Below, piece by piece: positions 52,561-60,850 of a DNA stretch of 64,000 bases. Origin of the DNA: Halovivax cerinus (lineage in GTDB: Archaea > Halobacteriota > Halobacteria > Halobacteriales > Natrialbaceae); NCBI RefSeq assembly GCF_024498195.1, contig NZ_CP101824.1, positions 2,356,001 to 2,420,000 on the forward strand, given 5' to 3'. Numbering within the stretch: the stretch's first letter is position 1; each line of letters begins with the position of its first letter. Under the pieces are notes generated by a model, which was given only the letters and a program-made list of their open reading frames with translations, made no database searches and was not told where the DNA came from. Position numbers and translations under genes: made by a program.

Positions 52561-52625
52561 GTGGACAGTGGTAGGTGACCGCTCTCCGTGGACAGTGGTA
52601 GGTGACCGCTCTCCGTGGACAGTGG
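52561..52625. repeat. 27-bp tandem repeat, 2.4 copies, before the NhaP-type gene
   Basis: The 27-bp unit starts GTGGACAGTGGTAGGTGACC and ends GCTCTCC. It is present at 52561-52587 and 52588-52614 without visible change. A third copy is cut after 11 bases (52615-52625). It ends 31 bp before the antiporter start, so it lies in the promoter. Copy number could change by slippage and affect expression. Confidence 0.8.
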
Positions 52626-52656
52626 TTTTTGTCCGTTGTCGTGGGAGGGAGGGCAC

Positions 52657-53907
52657 GTGGCGTTCGAACTGTACGATCTGCTGGTGATCGTCGCCGGCAT
52701 TCTCCTGTTCGGTATCGCTATCTTGCCGCGCTTCGTCGCTCGGCGAGCCATCTCGCTTCCGATCCTCTTCGTGGCGTTCGGTGCCGCCGTCTTTTCGCTG
52801 CCGATCGGGCTCCCAGCGCTCGATCCGTTAGAACAGCCCGCGGCGACCGAACGACTGGCCGAGTTTGGGGTGATCATCGCGCTGATGGGCGTCGGGCTGA
52901 AACTCGATCGGCCGCCAGGACTGCGATCCTGGGCATCGACGTGGCGCTTGCTCGCCGTCGCGATGCCGGTGTCCATCGCTGGCGCGGCGGTAGTGGGGTG
53001 GTGGGTCGTCGGCTTCGTCGCGCCCACGGCCATCCTGCTCGGGGCGGTCGTCGCCCCGACCGATCCCGTCCTCGCCGCCGAGGTGCAGGTGGACGAACCC
53101 CAGACGGGAGCCGAGTACGAGGACAGACCCGTCGGTGACGACGACGTCTCGTTCGCCCTCTCCTCGGAGGCGGGGCTCAACGACGGGCTAGCGTTCCCGT
53201 TTACCAATCTCGCGATCGCGATCGCCCTGATCGGGCTGGCGCCGGGCAACTGGGCCGTCGAGTGGCTCCTCGTCGACGTGGGCTACCGCATCGTCGTCGG
53301 CACCGTCCTCGGCGTCGCGTTGGGGTGGCTCGTCTCACGGCTCATCTTCCTCACCGCTCCGGACACCAAGATCGCCCAATCGGTCCAGGGACTCGAAGCC
53401 GTCGCCGGGACCCTGCTCGTCTACGGACTCACGGAGGCGGTCGGTGGCTACGGCTTCATCGCCGTGTTCGTCGCCGCCGTGACGATCCGCAGTTCGGAGC
53501 GCTCTCACGAGTACAACGACGCGCTCCACCAGATTGCCGAGCTTGCCGAACAGCTCGCGATGGGCGTCATCATGATCTTCTTCGGCGGCGCGATCGCGAG
53601 CGGCTTGCTCGCCCCGCTGACCGTCGAGGCGACCGTCGCAGCGGTGGCGATCGTCTTCGTGGTCCGGCCGCTCGCTGGCGTCGTCGCACTTCTGGGCTTC
53701 GACCGGCCGTGGACGGAACGCGCCACGATCGCGTTCTTCGGAATCCGCGGCATCGGCTCGTTTTACTACCTCGCTCACGGACTCAACGAGGCCGTCTTCG
53801 CGGACGTCGAGTTGCTCTGGGCGCTCGTCGGAGCGGTCGTCCTCGTCTCGATCGTCGTCCACGGTATCACGGCGACGCCGATCGTTTCTCGGGTGACGAA
53901 CGCGTAA
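52657..53907 (+). CDS. CPA1-family Na+/H+ antiporter (NhaP-type)
   Basis: The 416-residue membrane protein has twelve or more helices. The CPA1 signature with the ion-binding Asp is seen in LGAVVAPTDPVLAAEVQVDE, followed by SSEAGLNDGLAFPFTNLAIA, and FFGIRGIGSFYYLAHGLNEA near the C-terminus. It exports Na+ in exchange for H+. The start is a GTG at 52657 just before the first helix. An upstream GTG (52615) lies in the tandem repeats. It stands beside the lipoprotein gene, and its partner regulator is not evident. Confidence 0.92.
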   Translation: MAFELYDLLVIVAGILLFGIAILPRFVARRAISLPILFVAFGAAVFSLPIGLPALDPLEQPAATERLAEFGVIIALMGVGLKLDRPPGLRSWASTWRLLAVAMPVSIAGAAVVGWWVVGFVAPTAILLGAVVAPTDPVLAAEVQVDEPQTGAEYEDRPVGDDDVSFALSSEAGLNDGLAFPFTNLAIAIALIGLAPGNWAVEWLLVDVGYRIVVGTVLGVALGWLVSRLIFLTAPDTKIAQSVQGLEAVAGTLLVYGLTEAVGGYGFIAVFVAAVTIRSSERSHEYNDALHQIAELAEQLAMGVIMIFFGGAIASGLLAPLTVEATVAAVAIVFVVRPLAGVVALLGFDRPWTERATIAFFGIRGIGSFYYLAHGLNEAVFADVELLWALVGAVVLVSIVVHGITATPIVSRVTNA

Positions 53908-53937
53908 CGCGAGATCGCGGGTGGACGGGTGTCGTCC

Positions 53938-54945
53938 TCACGAGGACGTGTCGTCGACGGGTGGCCAGGCCCACGCGTCGGCTTGCACGACGCCCAGAAG
54001 TTTCCGTCGACGCTCCCGTCGATCGGCGAGTACGTCGGCGAACGCCTCGTCGGAGACCGTCTCGATGCCGGCGATGCGGAGTCGGTCGATCTCCGGCGGT
54101 GGCGGGAGCGCCTCGGCGGGGTCGATGAACGATCGGTCGAGCGTGTGGAGGTACCGATCCACGCTCGACCGGGCGCTCCTGAGGAGGGTCGCGTTCGGCT
54201 GTGCGTCGGGTTCGACGCCGTGTCGGAGGAGTGTCAGTGCGTCGTCGAAGAGGGCGACGGCGACGGCCGAGGAGTTTTCTGAGCGCTCGCTGTGGTAGTA
54301 GTGCAGGATCGGGTAGGCCTGATGTTTGTCGGAGAGCAGATCGAGCTGATCCGAGAGCGAGTTCAGTCGCTGCTCGAGTCCGTCGAAGCCATCACGGTCG
54401 GTGTGTCCGTTTCGGACGAACGCTTCGCTACGCTCACCGAGGCCAGTGACGGCACTGGCGAACGCCCGTTTCTCGGAGACGGCGGAGAGTACCGTGAGAA
54501 CGTACGAGACGCCGAGCGTGACGAGGGCCATGCCGCTTGCGGTGGTGGCGGCGCTGGCGAGTTGCCAGCCGTCGGTCGTCGGGACGTAATCGCCGTTGCC
54601 GGCGGTAAACATCATGTACGAGACGTAGTAGAGTCGGCCGGCCCAGTCCGCCGGCGCACCGCTGCTCGAACTGATAACCGCGAACCGATCCCCGGCGAAG
54701 AAGAAGCTCCAGCCGAGCCAGAGACCGACGATCCAGAGCGTCAGCGTGGCGGTGAGGATGAGCGGACCGGCCAGGCTCAGCGCCCGTTCACTCCCGCTTA
54801 CTCGCCGGAGTCCCCGCCAGAAACCGGTCGTCAGCGGACCGGAGAGCGGGCCCGATCCGCCGTCCACCCACAGCGTCGTCCAGAGGATGTCGACGATCGT
54901 CGCGACGAGCACGACGCTCCCAACGCCGAGGTAGAGGGGGCGCAT
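53938..54945 (-). CDS. Two-TM potassium-channel-like protein with cytosolic domain
   Basis: The 335-residue protein has an N-terminal helix (YLGVGSVVLVATIVDILWTT), a further pair of helices around residues 62-80 and 130-150, and a pore loop MMFTAGNGDYVPTTDGWQL. The filter reads TAGNGD where classical K+ channels have TVGYGD; Asn replaces Tyr. The cytosolic C-terminal half (from about residue 160) is helical, charged and acidic, with no RCK domain, and may sense a ligand or partner. Ion selectivity is therefore uncertain. It converges on the NhaP-type gene with a 30-bp gap. Confidence 0.8.
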   Translation of the reverse strand: MRPLYLGVGSVVLVATIVDILWTTLWVDGGSGPLSGPLTTGFWRGLRRVSGSERALSLAGPLILTATLTLWIVGLWLGWSFFFAGDRFAVISSSSGAPADWAGRLYYVSYMMFTAGNGDYVPTTDGWQLASAATTASGMALVTLGVSYVLTVLSAVSEKRAFASAVTGLGERSEAFVRNGHTDRDGFDGLEQRLNSLSDQLDLLSDKHQAYPILHYYHSERSENSSAVAVALFDDALTLLRHGVEPDAQPNATLLRSARSSVDRYLHTLDRSFIDPAEALPPPPEIDRLRIAGIETVSDEAFADVLADRRERRRKLLGVVQADAWAWPPVDDTSS

Positions 54946-55162
54946 CGTACCCAGGTACGTCGCCTGCGCCCGTCAATGTCGGGCACGCACATCGTGAGCC
55001 GACGAACCAGATACACTCCACTACGGGGGTGACGACGTCACTGTCAGAGCTCTGCGACCATCACGTACTGTACCGGTGTGCCGTCGGATTCGACTACGGC
55101 AGACTCGTATTGTCCAAAAAAGTAAGCGTCGATCGGCCGTCGATCGGCCGTGACTGTGGTCG

Positions 55163-56308
55163 TTACTCGTCTCCCATTCCGGCGTCCTCGGATCCCATCA
55201 TGTCCTCGTGGGCGTAGACGTAGATCGTCGCACGTTCGACGGTCCAGCTCGTGTCGACCTCGGACGTCGTCGAGTCGTCTTCGGAATCGTCCATGCCGAC
55301 GCCGCCGTCGGTTTCGTTGTCGTCCATGCCGACGCCGTCGTCGGTCTCGTTGTCGTCCATGCCGACGCCGTCGTCGGTCGTGTCAGTACCCATCTCTCCG
55401 GTCAGATCGGAGAGCGAGCCCTGAGTGTAGACGAATATGGTCGCCGTATCGATACTCACCTCGCCACCGTCATCCATTCCGGTATCGGTAGCGTCCTCGG
55501 TTTCGTCGTCGTCCGTGCCGACGCCGTCGTCGGTCTCGTTGTCGTCCGTGCCGACGCCGTTGTCAGTCTCGTTGTCGTCCGTGCCGACGCCGTCGTCCCC
55601 CATCGTCGAATCGTCGGTCTCGTCACCGACGATGATGAAGATCGAGGCGGCGTCTAACTCCGAGTCGGTGAGGCTCGTGTCACCGTCCGCGCCGGTGTAC
55701 TCGTCGTCGTCGATGACGACGAACACGGTGGCCTGCTCGATCGTCAGGTCCCCACTGGGGGCTCCGTCCATGGAGCCAGTGTCACCGGCCTCGGATTCGG
55801 TGTCGTTCGCGTCGCTCTCGTCGGTTCCAGCGTCATCGCCGGTCGCGTCGGCCGCTCCGCTCGCGTCCATGCCGGTCTCCTGGAGGTCGACGACGTTCGG
55901 TGCCTCCACGGTTACCTGCATGTGGACGTTGTCGAACCGATCGACGCTATCGGCACTGGTCTGGTGATCCCCGGCGTCGTCCGTTCCAACGCCGGTGTCG
56001 TCGGACTCGTTGTCGTCGGTGCCGACGCCGTCGTCGGTCTCGTTGTCGTCCGTTCCGACGCCGGTGTCGGTCTCGTTGTCGTCGGTCGTGTCTCCGGCCA
56101 TATCGCCCGCATCACTGACCGGAACGTTCGATTCGTCGGGGACGACGAACACGGTGGCGTTCTCCACCGTTACCTGTAGCTCGTCGTCGTCCGTTGTTTG
56201 TTCGTGCTGGTCGGTCCACGCGCCCGTGCTTGCCACCCCTACCGCAGCAATGCCCGAGAGGAGCATCGCCACTGTGAGGGTGACGGCTATCAGTTGTTGT
56301 CTGCTCAT
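55163..56308 (-). CDS. Secreted acidic repeat protein with beta-strand motifs
   Basis: The 381-residue protein starts MSRQQLIAVTLTVAMLLSGI, a Sec signal. The mature part alternates two elements. A short beta-like motif occurs about six times: VTVENATVFVVPDES, LTIEQATVFVVIDDD, VSIDTATIFVYTQG, WTVERATIYVYAHED and two weaker ones. Between them lie three blocks, each of three copies of the 11-residue unit GVGTDDNETDD (GVGMDD in the last block). The units are very acidic and carry NET or NES glycosylation sequons. Similar DNA units are repeated, so copy number may vary. Ca2+ binding or surface-layer function is possible but not shown. Confidence 0.8.
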   Translation of the reverse strand: MSRQQLIAVTLTVAMLLSGIAAVGVASTGAWTDQHEQTTDDDELQVTVENATVFVVPDESNVPVSDAGDMAGDTTDDNETDTGVGTDDNETDDGVGTDDNESDDTGVGTDDAGDHQTSADSVDRFDNVHMQVTVEAPNVVDLQETGMDASGAADATGDDAGTDESDANDTESEAGDTGSMDGAPSGDLTIEQATVFVVIDDDEYTGADGDTSLTDSELDAASIFIIVGDETDDSTMGDDGVGTDDNETDNGVGTDDNETDDGVGTDDDETEDATDTGMDDGGEVSIDTATIFVYTQGSLSDLTGEMGTDTTDDGVGMDDNETDDGVGMDDNETDGGVGMDDSEDDSTTSEVDTSWTVERATIYVYAHEDMMGSEDAGMGDE

Positions 56309-56528
56309 GCCTCGCGAATCGACCGACGAGGGCCTACGGGTTAAAGTAGAAGAACGATTTCATCCGGTAAGTGCCTCTTTCGCGGCGAAATTCACGAGTA
56401 GGTTGATCTTCATCAACTTCTATAGCGTTCTATCTACTATTCGTGACATTCTGATCTGTCCGTCGTCCGTGTTCGACTTCGATCGTGGGCATACGGGCCA
56501 GAAGAATCCACTTTGTCTCTTCTCGTTT

Positions 56529-56969
56529 CTACCGGTCTCCGCCTCCCCGGGCCACGAGGACGGAAACCGGGGAGCGCCGGACGACCGTTTCTGCGACACT
56601 GCCGAGCAAGACGCGCGAGAGGCCTTCCTGTCCGTGGCTGCCGATGACGATCAGGTCCATCGATTCCGTTTCTGCGTAGTCGACGATCCGAGTGTCCGGT
56701 TCGCCGGTCACGTGCGTCGTCTCCAGGTCCCGTCCGTACTCCGCCGCGACGTCGCTCGCCGACTGGAGGATTTCTTCTGCGTGTTCTTCGACCTGCTCAC
56801 TGACGGGGAGCTGAAGTTCGGGGCCGACGAGCTGGGCCCAGTAGCCCTGCGGGATCTCGATGACGTACAGCGCCGTCACGTCGCTATCGGGGAATTCGTC
56901 GAAGACCAGTTCGAGCGCCGCTCGCGACTGTGGCGATCCGTCGTAGGGAACGAGAATCCGGTCGGCCAT
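56529..56969 (-). CDS. Universal stress protein (UspA) family, ATP-binding type
   Basis: A single Usp domain of 146 residues. It starts MADRILVPYDGSPQSRAALE. It has the complete ATP loop GSHGQEGLSRVLLGSVAETV (G-x2-G-x9-G-S) followed by VVRRSPVSVLVARG. Of the Usp proteins in this window it is the clearest candidate for nucleotide binding. It is a single gene in a region with long spacers on both sides. Confidence 0.93.
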   Translation of the reverse strand: MADRILVPYDGSPQSRAALELVFDEFPDSDVTALYVIEIPQGYWAQLVGPELQLPVSEQVEEHAEEILQSASDVAAEYGRDLETTHVTGEPDTRIVDYAETESMDLIVIGSHGQEGLSRVLLGSVAETVVRRSPVSVLVARGGGDR

Positions 56970-57052
56970 GCGCCTCCTTTTCGCTCAACCGATATAATAC
57001 TGTCCAGAACGGCGACAAATGATCGGTTCGCCCGCCAGTTTTCGAACGCAGT

Positions 57053-57080
57053 TCTCTCTCTCTCTCTCTCTCTCTCTCTC
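57053..57080. repeat. (TC)n dinucleotide repeat
   Basis: About 14 TC units run without interruption in the gap between the Usp gene and the protease gene. The minus strand is (GA)n. A similar tract occurs at 59720-59738. It is a probable slippage site. Confidence 0.9.
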
Positions 57081-57167
57081 GCGTATATCCTCGCTATCTC
57101 GTCCACGAGTGCCAGAACGGAGTGGGGGAACCGACCACAGTCACGGGACCGACCGGCTCGATGCCGC

Positions 57168-58202
57168 TCACGAGGCCGTCCGGTTATCCATACCTGTTCC
57201 AGCCATCGTCTTGAGGCGCTCGATCCGGCGGGTCGTTTCGGGGTGCGTCCGGACGAACCGGGTTCTCGAGCGCTCGGCTGGCGGGAGGATGTCGAGCGCG
57301 CTCGTCGAGCGCGCGTACTCGCGCTTGTCCTGTGTCGGAGGCCCGCGACTGTCGTCGAGCGTCTCGAGCGCGCTTGCCAGTGCACTGGGTGACCCGGTCA
57401 ACTCCGCCGCGGCGCGATCGGCCGCGAACTCGCGCCCGCGTGAGAAGAGTCCGATGCCGAGTTCACACAGCCGTTCCTGTGCCGTCGGTACCGCGGTCAG
57501 GACTCCCCACGCGAGGAGGCGACCGCCGTGGGTGAACGGGCTCATGGCGTGAACCCGATTCAGGGTCGGTCGCTCGTCGGCCTCGAGCCGTTCGGCGACG
57601 AGCAGCGGGACGAGCAATCGTCGCATGAATCGACTGTCGTCGTTTGCCAGGTGTGCGACTTCGTGGGCGAGCACGGCGAGCCGCTCAGCGTCGTCGAGTT
57701 CGCGTATCAGGCCGCGGGTGAGCACGATCGTCCCGCTGGCTCGGCCGCCGATCGCGTACGACTCGGGGCGTCGTCGGTTGACGATGCGGAGGTCGGGTTC
57801 CGGAACCGCCGCCTGAGCGGCCAGTTTCCGGCTCGCCGCGGCGAGTTCGGGGTGGCGGTCGTCCGCCGGCGTCCCGGGCTCGGCGATCGCCCGCTCGAAC
57901 GCCCGAATCTCGGCTCGCACCGGCCGCAGATAGACGAGGGGGAGCGCGACGAATCCGATTCCGATCGCCGCCGCGACGAGCGTCGTCGGTGGAATGTCCC
58001 AGACAGTCACGATCCAGGTTTCCTCCAGAACGGGGAAGAACAGGGCAGATAGCAGCGCCACTACCGTTCCGACGACGAGGAGGGCGGTGGCGCCGAGGAC
58101 GCCCGCCGCGATCACGGCGATCGTGAGCGAGACACCGGTGACGATCACCAGTGCGCCGAGCCCGCGCCCGACCAGGGACAGATGGTGCCGTGTGAGTGAC
58201 AT
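57168..58202 (-). CDS. M48-family zinc metalloprotease (HtpX-like)
   Basis: The 344-residue protein has three N-terminal membrane helices (VIVTGVSLTIAVIAAGVLGA, ATALLVVGTVVALLSALFF, LVAAAIGIGFVALPLVYL). A cytosolic or lumenal protease domain follows. The zinc motif HEVAH lies in LAVLAHEVAHLANDDSRFM, and the third ligand is in SRGREFAADRAAAELTG. HtpX-like proteases remove damaged membrane proteins. The domain is preceded by ESYAIGGRASGTIVLTRGLI, typical of the family. It is a single gene with no apparent operon. Confidence 0.9.
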   Translation of the reverse strand: MSLTRHHLSLVGRGLGALVIVTGVSLTIAVIAAGVLGATALLVVGTVVALLSALFFPVLEETWIVTVWDIPPTTLVAAAIGIGFVALPLVYLRPVRAEIRAFERAIAEPGTPADDRHPELAAASRKLAAQAAVPEPDLRIVNRRRPESYAIGGRASGTIVLTRGLIRELDDAERLAVLAHEVAHLANDDSRFMRRLLVPLLVAERLEADERPTLNRVHAMSPFTHGGRLLAWGVLTAVPTAQERLCELGIGLFSRGREFAADRAAAELTGSPSALASALETLDDSRGPPTQDKREYARSTSALDILPPAERSRTRFVRTHPETTRRIERLKTMAGTGMDNRTAS

Positions 58203-58394
58203 GGCTGAGATTCGTTGGTTATCGGTTCTCCCAGTGACGCATGAATATTGTGGTCGTTGACACGAACGCAGTGGTGCTGGAATCTCCCCTGTCGGGATGA
58301 GCGGACAAACGGGCGCCGTCGACAGTTGTCCACCCTGCGTTGGCCGGGACCTGCGTTTTCACGAGCGGAGTGGTCGACCGAACGGGTGTGACCA

Positions 58395-58763
58395 GTGCTC
58401 GGTACGACGACGTGGGCCATTCCGGAAGGCTACATTCCCGTGGGAAGCACCGGTTCAGAGCCGGAACTGGAGAGTCACGAGACGGTGTGTCTCTTGAACG
58501 CGGGTGACGAGGCCGCAGTCGTCGAGATAACGATCTACTTCGCCGATCGAGAACCGGTAGGCCCGTACACCGTCACGGTTCCGGCGAGACGGACCCGTCA
58601 CGTCAGGTTCGACCAGCTCGAGGAACCGGAGCCGATCCCGCGCGGGACCGACTACGCTAGCGTCATCGAAGCCGACGTCCCCATCGTCTGTCAGCACACG
58701 CGACTGGACTCGCGACAGGCCGAGAACGCGCTCCTCTCGACGATGGCGGCGCCGATCGAGTGA
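58395..58763 (+). CDS. Sensory-rhodopsin-transducer-like protein (ASRT family)
   Basis: The 122-residue protein closely follows the Anabaena sensory rhodopsin transducer family: WAIPEGYIP, ETVCLLNAGDEAAVVEITIY, FADREPVGPYTVTVPARRTR, HVRFDQLEEPEPIPRGTDYA and VCQHTRLDSRQAENALLST. ASRT is a soluble beta-sandwich tetramer proposed to relay a light or small-molecule signal. No rhodopsin or kinase gene is nearby. The GTG at 58395 is the start that matches the family N-terminus. Many ASRT-like proteins occur without rhodopsin, so a binding role for another ligand is likely. Confidence 0.88.
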   Translation: MLGTTTWAIPEGYIPVGSTGSEPELESHETVCLLNAGDEAAVVEITIYFADREPVGPYTVTVPARRTRHVRFDQLEEPEPIPRGTDYASVIEADVPIVCQHTRLDSRQAENALLSTMAAPIE

Positions 58764-58894
58764 GGAAATTCGAACGAGGCGAGAGTGAACAAACTCGGAC
58801 GAGTTGGAACCCGGACGAGTTGGGTACGACCGCGCGCGGACCACGCGGCTGCGTCGATAGCAACGTTTTCGACCCTCGTCGCGAAACGCGGGAT

Positions 58895-59716
58895 ATGAAC
58901 TTCTTCGATCGGCTGCACGACCGGATCGTCACGGTCGACAGCGTCGTCTCCGTCGGGCTCGACCCCGACCCGTCTCGCATCCCGGCTCACCTGCAGGATC
59001 ACGACCTTCCGCGGTGGGCGTTCAACCGGCGAATCATCGACGCGACGCACGAACACGCGGCCGTCTTCAAACCGAACGCTGCCTTTTACGAGGATCCGGA
59101 CGGGTTCCGGGCCTTGGCAGAGACGATCGCGTACGCCCACGGCAAGAACGTCCCCGTCTTGCTCGACGCCAAGCGGGCGGACATCGGCAACACGACGCGA
59201 CAGTACGCCGAACTCGTCGATCCCGATTCCCCCGGGCCGTCGGCGGATGCGATCACCGTCAATCCGTACATGGGTAGGGACTCGTTACAGCCCTTCCTCG
59301 CGAACGAGGAGGCCGGCGTCTTCGTCCTCTGTCGCACCTCGAACCCCGGCGGGGCGGATCTCCAGGACCTCGAACTCGAGACCGGCGAAGCGCTGTACGA
59401 ACGCGTGGCTGCACTGGCCGACCTCTGGAACGAGAACGACAACGTGGGCCTCGTCGTCGGCGCGACGAAACCCGAGGAACTCGCGGACCTCCGGGAGCAG
59501 GTGCCGGATTTGCCATTCCTCGTCCCCGGCGTCGGGGCCCAGGGTGGCGACGCGGAGGCCGCCGTCGAGTACGGCCTCGCGAACGGCGTCGGACTGGTCA
59601 ACTCCTCGCGCGGGATCATCTTCGCTGGCGAGGATGCCGGCGCGGACTTCGACACGGCGGCAGGGAGGGCCGCGAAACGCCTCAAGAAACGACTGAATCA
59701 GTACCGCGACGAGTGA
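58895..59716 (+). CDS. pyrF: Orotidine 5'-phosphate decarboxylase
   Basis: PyrF (273 residues) decarboxylates OMP to UMP, the last step of pyrimidine synthesis. The catalytic Lys/Asp network is in LLDAKRADIGNTTRQYA. Earlier VSVGLDPD binds the ribose phosphate, and FLVPGVGAQGGD plus VNSSRGIIFAG are the phosphate-binding loop regions of the long (type 2) subfamily. The ATG at 58895 is preferred because the preceding frame has no family resemblance. It is about 130 bp after the ASRT-like gene. Confidence 0.95.
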   Translation: MNFFDRLHDRIVTVDSVVSVGLDPDPSRIPAHLQDHDLPRWAFNRRIIDATHEHAAVFKPNAAFYEDPDGFRALAETIAYAHGKNVPVLLDAKRADIGNTTRQYAELVDPDSPGPSADAITVNPYMGRDSLQPFLANEEAGVFVLCRTSNPGGADLQDLELETGEALYERVAALADLWNENDNVGLVVGATKPEELADLREQVPDLPFLVPGVGAQGGDAEAAVEYGLANGVGLVNSSRGIIFAGEDAGADFDTAAGRAAKRLKKRLNQYRDE

Positions 59717-59719
59717 GTT

Positions 59720-59738
59720 TCTCTCTCTCTCTCTCTCT
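59720..59738. repeat. (CT)n dinucleotide repeat after pyrF
   Basis: About nine CT units directly follow the pyrF stop codon. Together with the tract at 57053-57080 it is the second dinucleotide array in 2.7 kb. Confidence 0.85.
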
Positions 59739-59764
59739 GCCTGCTCCCGCCACGTAGGCCCTCC

Positions 59765-59941
59765 CTAGAACCGGTGAATCTCCGTGTCGTCGGTATCTCC
59801 TGGTTGTGCCTGTGCCGCACAATCCGCACAGAGGCCAAGTCCTCCCTCGAAGTGGACGTCACAGACGAGTGCCCCGCAGTTCTCACACCGATGCTCCGCG
59901 GGCCGTGACTCGCAGATCTGACAGAGGCCTTCGACGCTCAT
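59765..59941 (-). CDS. 58-residue zinc-finger microprotein
   Basis: The minus-strand ATG at 59941 opens 58 codons: MSVEGLCQICESRPAEHRCE, then NCGALVCDVHFEGGLGLCAD, then CAAQAQPGDTDDTEIHRF. There are seven Cys and two His in pairs C-x2-C, C-x2-C, C-x2-H and C-x2-C, compatible with two zinc sites in a cross-brace (B-box or RING-like) pattern. The tail is acidic and probably disordered. It converges on pyrF, 48 bp apart. The function is unknown. Confidence 0.75.
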   Translation of the reverse strand: MSVEGLCQICESRPAEHRCENCGALVCDVHFEGGLGLCADCAAQAQPGDTDDTEIHRF

Positions 59942-60057
59942 AGCTTTCCCACGACGCCGAAGGGCTTGAAAGCACGGTGGTCGGGGTTCGGTGCGGTCGA
60001 CAACTGCGTCCGAACCCGAGTGTACCCGAGAACGATCGATCGATTCTCGCGACGGCG

Positions 60058-60414
60058 TTACGTCGAATCGAGGCTGAACACCTCTATCTCGTTCCCCTCA
60101 CTGTCGACGAAATGGAACGTCCGGTAGTCGCCGATTTCGAGTATGGTCTCGTGGACCATCTCCGGTGCGATCGATTCGATTCGTTCGTATGCATCGTCGA
60201 CGTCGTCGACCTCGAAATTCGGCACGCAGTTGTTCCCGAATCTGATCTCGTGGCCGTCGTACGCAGCGTTGTACAGGCCGAAATCGATCGTACCGAACGT
60301 AAAGATCGAAAATCGTTGCTCTTCCTGTTCGGGTTCTCTGTCGAATAGCTCACGGTAGAAGTCGACCGCTCGATCCATGTCCTCGACCCCGACGTAGACG
60401 GAACTCAGTTCCAC
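60058..60414 (-). CDS. VOC-superfamily (glyoxalase/dioxygenase-like) protein
   Basis: The 118-residue protein has the paired beta-alpha-beta3 modules of the VOC fold: MELSSVYVGVEDMDRAVDFY, RELFDREPE ... FGLYNAAYDGHEI and DDAYERIESIAPEMVHE ... YRTFHFVDSEGNEIEVFSL. Metal-ligand positions in the C-terminal half include the final Glu (IEVFSL). It may be a glyoxalase-like isomerase, a ligand-binding protein or a resistance protein; these cannot be separated here. It is a single gene. Confidence 0.88.
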   Translation of the reverse strand: MELSSVYVGVEDMDRAVDFYRELFDREPEQEEQRFSIFTFGTIDFGLYNAAYDGHEIRFGNNCVPNFEVDDVDDAYERIESIAPEMVHETILEIGDYRTFHFVDSEGNEIEVFSLDST

Positions 60415-60577
60415 GCTGATCGCACCCTCTGGTCCGTTTCAGTCATGATGTTTTCGAACACTTTCTGCCGATCGTTCATAAAAACACTCCGGATACTGAA
60501 ACTGAAACCTATCAAGCGCGCTATACAGAATCTGCACGGATAGGGCGCTATCGACAGTACGCAGTGACGGCTACTCA

Positions 60578-60850
60578 CTAGCTGTGACGGACGATGGAGA
60601 GCGAACTCGCGACGACGGCTCCCACACCGACGTAGTACAGGAGATGCACGACGGCGAGGCCGACCCACGGAGTACCGTGTTCGAGCCCGCCCCAGCCGCC
60701 GAGGAATATCGCCCCAGCGATGCTGTCGGCGATCGTCCGTGGATCGGCGAGTGCCGTCACCGCCAGCTCGTCGACGAGAGTCGCGGTGATGATCCCTGGG
60801 AGTATCAACGCCAGCCCGAGCGCCAGATCCGATCGGCTAGTGGTGTGCAT
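60578..60850 (-). CDS. Small three-helix membrane protein
   Basis: The 90-residue protein has about three hydrophobic segments: LALGLALILPGIITATLVDE, TIADSIAGAIFLGGWGGLEH and GLAVVHLLYYVGVGAVVASS. Charges are few and confined to loops (the His- and Glu-containing GGLEHGTP). It starts MHTTSRSDLAL at 60850. It is divergent from the GTPBP1-like gene, 235 bp away. The family is not recognised. Confidence 0.65.
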   Translation of the reverse strand: MHTTSRSDLALGLALILPGIITATLVDELAVTALADPRTIADSIAGAIFLGGWGGLEHGTPWVGLAVVHLLYYVGVGAVVASSLSIVRHS

